This document shows, piece by piece, positions 60,884 to 64,000 of a stretch of DNA of 64,000 nt; the first letter of the stretch is position 1, and each line of letters begins with the position of its first letter. Source of the DNA: Microbacterium sp. SS28 (lineage in GTDB: Bacteria; Actinomycetota; Actinomycetes; Actinomycetales; Microbacteriaceae); assembly GCF_022761035.1 (NCBI RefSeq), contig NZ_JAKWJP010000002.1, positions 248,001 to 312,000 on the forward strand, in the 5' to 3' direction. The notes under the pieces were generated by a model. That model worked only from the letters and a program-made list of their open reading frames with translations, did no database searches and had not been told where the DNA came from. The translations under genes were made by a program, and so were the position numbers.

Positions 60884-61804
60884 CTAGAGGTTCGCGGTGA
60901 AGAACGCGGCGACCTGTGCGGCTTCCTTGCTCACGTACTGGTAGCCCTCATAGCGGCCGGTCGACGGATACGCCAGGACGCCCAGGGAGTGGGGCGTGAG
61001 GGCGGAGAACCCCTCGACGATCCCCATCTCGCCCCACGGGTCCCCCGTGCCCTGCACATACTGCACGACCGTCTCGCCGAGCCGGGGCGCCACGACGGCG
61101 GGATCGTGCGTGCTCGGCAGCGGCGCGCGCAGGAACACGTAGACGAGATCCGTGCTGCGCGCCGCGGCGGGCCCGAGCGGGCCGAGCACGTCACGCGAGA
61201 AGTTGCGGTTGAAGACGCCGAGCTTCGTCGGCTGGACCGCGAGGAGCGCCTTCACGGGCGGGCCCTCGGGGATCGCGTACATGACGGTGTTCGCTCCCGC
61301 GGACGTCCCGAGCGCGCCGATGCGGCCGGCGTCGACATCCGATCGTCCCCGCAGATACTCGAGCGCGCCGTTGAAGTCGCGGGCCTCCCACCGGCCCATC
61401 GTGAGGGGCGGCCGCTTGCCGCTCTCGCCGTGGTTGGACAGGTCGAACAGCAGCACGTGGATGCCCGCGTCGTGCAGCGCCTTCGCGGCGGGCAGGAAGT
61501 CGACGTCACGGTCGACGAACGGCACGCGCCCCGCGACGTTCCCGCCGCGGTTCCAGATCCAGCCGTGGACGAAGACGACGGCGGGCGCGGGGCCTGCGCC
61601 CGCGGGGATGAACCATCCGCGCAGGTCGACGCCGTCCGTCGCCGTGAAGGACGCCTCCTCATAGGCGAGTCCGACGTCCGCGGGCGTCCGCACGATCGGC
61701 TGGCGGTCGCCGTAGATCATGAGCCGCGTCAGGTGCATGAGCTTGCGGATCCCCCGCTCGTCGAGCGGGGGACGGCCGGAGGCGTCAGCCGGCGACGGGG
61801 ACAT
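60884..61804 (-). CDS. Alpha/beta hydrolase (serine type)
   Basis: A 306-residue hydrolase with nucleophile S168 in GTSAGA, oxyanion segment VVFVHGWIWNRGG and DLSNHGESG after it. No signal peptide or lipobox was seen. The ATG at 61804 overlaps the P450 3' end by 20 nt, so translation is probably coupled; ATG 61738 is an alternative. Last gene of the peroxidase-NTF2-P450-hydrolase operon; likely acts on an ester or lactone from that pathway. Confidence 0.8.
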   Translation of the reverse strand: MSPSPADASGRPPLDERGIRKLMHLTRLMIYGDRQPIVRTPADVGLAYEEASFTATDGVDLRGWFIPAGAGPAPAVVFVHGWIWNRGGNVAGRVPFVDRDVDFLPAAKALHDAGIHVLLFDLSNHGESGKRPPLTMGRWEARDFNGALEYLRGRSDVDAGRIGALGTSAGANTVMYAIPEGPPVKALLAVQPTKLGVFNRNFSRDVLGPLGPAAARSTDLVYVFLRAPLPSTHDPAVVAPRLGETVVQYVQGTGDPWGEMGIVEGFSALTPHSLGVLAYPSTGRYEGYQYVSKEAAQVAAFFTANL

Positions 61805-63128
61805 GCTGGCGGAAGTTCACCACGAGGCCGCTCGCCGGAAGGGGGAACAGCTCGTTCGTCAGGGTGAGGTCCTGCTCGGGGATCGACCACTCCGCCTTCC
61901 GCAGCAGGAGCGTGAGGTAGACCTTGACGGCGACCGTCACGATGTTCTCACCCGGGCAGCGGTGGTGCGTGCTCTGGCCGTCGCCGTGCGGCACGTAACT
62001 GCCGGGCGGAAGCGCCGCCTCGCGCTGCGGCTGGAACCGGTCGGGATCGAAGCGGTCCGGGTCGGGGAAGACGTCGGGGTTGCGCATGTTGATATGGATG
62101 CCGCCCATGGCGCCCCACCCCTTCGGGATGCGGTACCCGCCGACCTCCATGTCCTCCTGCACGCGTCCGAAGAACGTCGCGGAGTTCATCGCGAAGTAGC
62201 GGCGGACCTCTTTCGAGATCTGCTCGAGGTACTCCATGCGCTCGATCTGGTCCATCGTGATGGGGCCGTCCGGCGAGACCTCCAGGACCTCCGCCCGAGC
62301 CCGCTCCATGATGTCGGGGTGCTGTCCGAGGATCATCGTCGTGAGGGTCAGGGGCACGAAATAGCCGCCCTGCCCCGCGAAGATGAGGTGCCGGATGTCG
62401 CCCCGCAGCGTGTCGACGGGGACATCCGACTCCTGAGCCGCCGTGATCATGCGCGAGACGATGTCGTCGTAATCGCCCGTGAGGTGCCGGTCGAGCGCCA
62501 CGCCGATGATCTCGTCCATTCGCTTGCGGCCCGCGATCGCCTTGCCATACGTCGTGCCGGGGATCGGGACCGGGAGGGTCATGAACGCGTCGCGCATGTT
62601 GGCGAGGTGGCGGTCCATCTCGGCCGCGTGCTCTTCGCTGAGATCTCCCGTGTACAGGGCGCCCGTCAGCCGCGCCGCGAAGCGCTGCAGGTCGGCCCGC
62701 AGGTTGCCGCCGCGGCCGCTCTCCAGCCACGGGTCGATCGTGCGCTGGAGCAGGTCCTGCATCGTCGGCAGATAGGACGCGATCGACGAGCGGAAGCCGA
62801 CGGCGCGCAGCATGACGGATTTGCGCGAGTGATGCTCGACGCCGTCGATGAGGGCGAGCGAGTTGAGGAAGATCTGCTCGGCCGAGATCGGATCAGCATC
62901 GCCGCGGACGATCCGGGCGTCCGTCGCGAACGTGTGGAAGGCCTCGTGGCCCGAGAAGACCACGAAGCTGTTGCCGAACAGCCGCGTCTTGAAGATCGGG
63001 CCGTACTTCTCGAGCCGGTCCTTGTAGAAGCCGTGGTTGTTGCGGATGATCGAGAAGGTCTCGCCCAGCCACGGAAGCCCGAACCGGCCGGGCGGGAGAG
63101 GTCGCTGCTTCTTCCGGGGGCGTGCCAT
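61785..63128 (-). CDS. Cytochrome P450 with atypical I-helix
   Basis: A 447-residue soluble P450. The heme-ligand Cys is C391 (HHRCPGEN) after a loop reading PHGDGQSTHHRC; ExxR is E307-R310 (SKEVRR); a proline-rich start (RPLPPGRFGLPWLGE) matches microsomal/CYP120-like P450s. The I-helix reads LIFAGQGGYFVPL (248-260): the usual acid-alcohol pair (E/D-T) is replaced by GG-Y. P450s lacking that pair, such as CYP74 and the P450 domain of fungal Ppo enzymes, rearrange fatty-acid hydroperoxides without O2. ATG 63128 is 2 bp after the NTF2-like gene; no ferredoxin or reductase gene lies nearby. Confidence 0.88.
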   Translation of the reverse strand: MARPRKKQRPLPPGRFGLPWLGETFSIIRNNHGFYKDRLEKYGPIFKTRLFGNSFVVFSGHEAFHTFATDARIVRGDADPISAEQIFLNSLALIDGVEHHSRKSVMLRAVGFRSSIASYLPTMQDLLQRTIDPWLESGRGGNLRADLQRFAARLTGALYTGDLSEEHAAEMDRHLANMRDAFMTLPVPIPGTTYGKAIAGRKRMDEIIGVALDRHLTGDYDDIVSRMITAAQESDVPVDTLRGDIRHLIFAGQGGYFVPLTLTTMILGQHPDIMERARAEVLEVSPDGPITMDQIERMEYLEQISKEVRRYFAMNSATFFGRVQEDMEVGGYRIPKGWGAMGGIHINMRNPDVFPDPDRFDPDRFQPQREAALPPGSYVPHGDGQSTHHRCPGENIVTVAVKVYLTLLLRKAEWSIPEQDLTLTNELFPLPASGLVVNFRQHVPVAG

Positions 63129-63130
63129 GG

Positions 63131-63601
63131 TCAGTTCTTCTTCATCTTCTTGGGCAGCAGCTTCATCGTCCATCCGAACCAGCGCGACGAGCGGAAGACC
63201 CAGTTGATCATCCGCTGGTTCCACTCGTGGAGCCAGTACTCCTTGATCAGGTAGTTCTCGTCCAGGATGAAGATGCCCGTCGCACGTCCGGGCAGCGTCT
63301 TGATCGGCATCCGGATCTCGTACCTCAGGATCACCGTCGTGAAGGTCTCGCCCGCGGTGATGTCCAGAACCTCGCCGACGAACATGCCGTCCTTGATGAA
63401 CTGCGTGAGCTGCGTGTAGAGCCCGACGATCTCGTCGGTCGTCTTGTAGTCGCCCGACATGTGGTTCTGGCCCGGGTAATGGATGACCGCGTCGGGCGCG
63501 AGCAGCTTGCGGAAGGCGACCATGTCGGCGGCCATGAGCACGTCCCAGTACGTGCGGATCAGGTTGAACCGCGCCTCGCGGTCCTCCTCTGTCGTGTTCA
63601 T
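63131..63601 (-). CDS. NTF2/SnoaL-like protein
   Basis: A 156-residue protein with the NTF2-like cone fold: helical start (NLIRTYWDVLMAADMVAFRKLLAPDAVIHYPGQNHMSG), then strands ILRYEIRMPIKTLPGRATGIFILDENYLIKEYWLHEW, and a basic C-terminal tail (KLLPKKMKKN). Such proteins act as cyclases, isomerases or accessory binding proteins. It is between the heme peroxidase and the P450 genes (28-bp and 2-bp gaps), so it probably handles an intermediate of that pathway. Confidence 0.78.
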   Translation of the reverse strand: MNTTEEDREARFNLIRTYWDVLMAADMVAFRKLLAPDAVIHYPGQNHMSGDYKTTDEIVGLYTQLTQFIKDGMFVGEVLDITAGETFTTVILRYEIRMPIKTLPGRATGIFILDENYLIKEYWLHEWNQRMINWVFRSSRWFGWTMKLLPKKMKKN

Positions 63602-63629
63602 CGGACTCCTTGCCTGACGCGTCGGCGCG

Positions 63630-64000
63630 TCACTTCTTCTGGGCGACTGCGGCGGTCGCCGCGGCGGGGGCGGTGCGCGGTGCTGCGACGTTCCACGGCA
63701 CGAAGGCGTTCGGGACGCCCTCGAGCGCGCTGCCGAGCTGCGGGAAGTGCCGCAGCAGGACCGTCTTCATGGTGTTGTCGGCCACCCACTGCAGGCCCGA
63801 CTTCGTGTAGTACTCCTCCGTGTAGCACTCCGTGATGAAGCGGTCGCTCTTGAGGCGCCGGCTCGCCATGAGGATGAACACGCGGAACGCCGTGTCGCTG
63901 AACCCGAAGCCCTCGGGCGGGGTCTCGGCGTGCATCCCGACCTGCAGGTCGACCTTCTCGACGTCGCCGTAGACCTCCTCCAGCTCCTTGGCCCAGACGG
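63630..64000 (-). CDS. Animal-type heme peroxidase, C-terminal part (cut by window edge)
   Basis: The C-terminal 122 residues (plus stop) of a larger protein. The segments VWAKELEEVYGDVEKVDLQVG, then ETPPEGFGFSDTAFRVFILMASRRLKSDRF and LLRHFPQLGSALEGVPNAFVPWN are typical of the animal heme peroxidase superfamily, which includes prostaglandin synthases and fungal Ppo/linoleate diol synthases. An Ala-rich tail ends AAVAQKK. Heme ligands and the catalytic Tyr, which would separate dioxygenases from peroxidases, lie outside the window. Confidence 0.82.
   Translation of the reverse strand, partial: VWAKELEEVYGDVEKVDLQVGMHAETPPEGFGFSDTAFRVFILMASRRLKSDRFITECYTEEYYTKSGLQWVADNTMKTVLLRHFPQLGSALEGVPNAFVPWNVAAPRTAPAAATAAVAQKK

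Overview
The window is high-GC DNA (most codons end in G or C) from an actinobacterium. Gene order and protein features point to the Microbacteriaceae, probably Microbacterium or a close relative; this placement is inference. About three quarters of it is a conserved housekeeping region read almost entirely on the minus strand. No tRNA, rRNA, CRISPR array, transposase or phage gene was recognised.

Layout. 1-9.4 kb: rpe (cut by the window edge), a divergent glutaminase-STAS gene, then rsmB, fmt, priA, metK, rpoZ, and a guanylate kinase fused to an mIHF-like DNA-binding domain. 8.6-17.2 kb: a complete pyrimidine operon, pyrR-pyrB-pyrC-(membrane protein)-carA-carB-pyrF, with a PyrR-binding RNA hairpin just before the pyrR ribosome binding site. 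17.3-24.2 kb: an accessory block holding a cell-wall-binding-repeat phosphoesterase with near-identical internal repeats, an MBL-fold/Rieske fusion and a SWIM/SNF2 helicase. 24.2-29.6 kb: nusB, efp and the shikimate genes aroQ-aroB-aroK-aroC-aroE. 29.6-37.2 kb: mltG, ruvX, alaS, a small membrane protein, rpsD and rarA. 37.3-40.2 kb: three plus-strand genes (small membrane protein, DUF349 protein, AbiEi-like protein). 40.2-48.9 kb: rel, secF-secD-yajC, ruvB-ruvA-ruvC and a YebC-type regulator. 49-51.7 kb: five small accessory genes. 51.7-55.5 kb: a vitamin B6 locus, pdxT-pdxS facing pdxR-pdxY across a short region with a perfect palindrome. 55.5-58.1 kb: a HIT protein and thrS.

58.2-64 kb is the most unusual part. 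A minus-strand operon encodes, in order of transcription, the C-terminal end of an animal-type heme peroxidase, an NTF2/SnoaL-like protein, a cytochrome P450 whose I-helix lacks the usual acid-alcohol pair, and an alpha/beta hydrolase. Converging on it are an alpha/beta hydrolase with a cysteine at the nucleophile position and a 486-residue protein of unknown function. A heme peroxidase/dioxygenase next to a P450 with a non-oxygen-activating I-helix resembles, as separate genes, the two domains of fungal Ppo/linoleate diol synthases. I propose it as a candidate lipid-oxygenation (oxylipin-like) cassette; this is inference and the peroxidase continues beyond the window.
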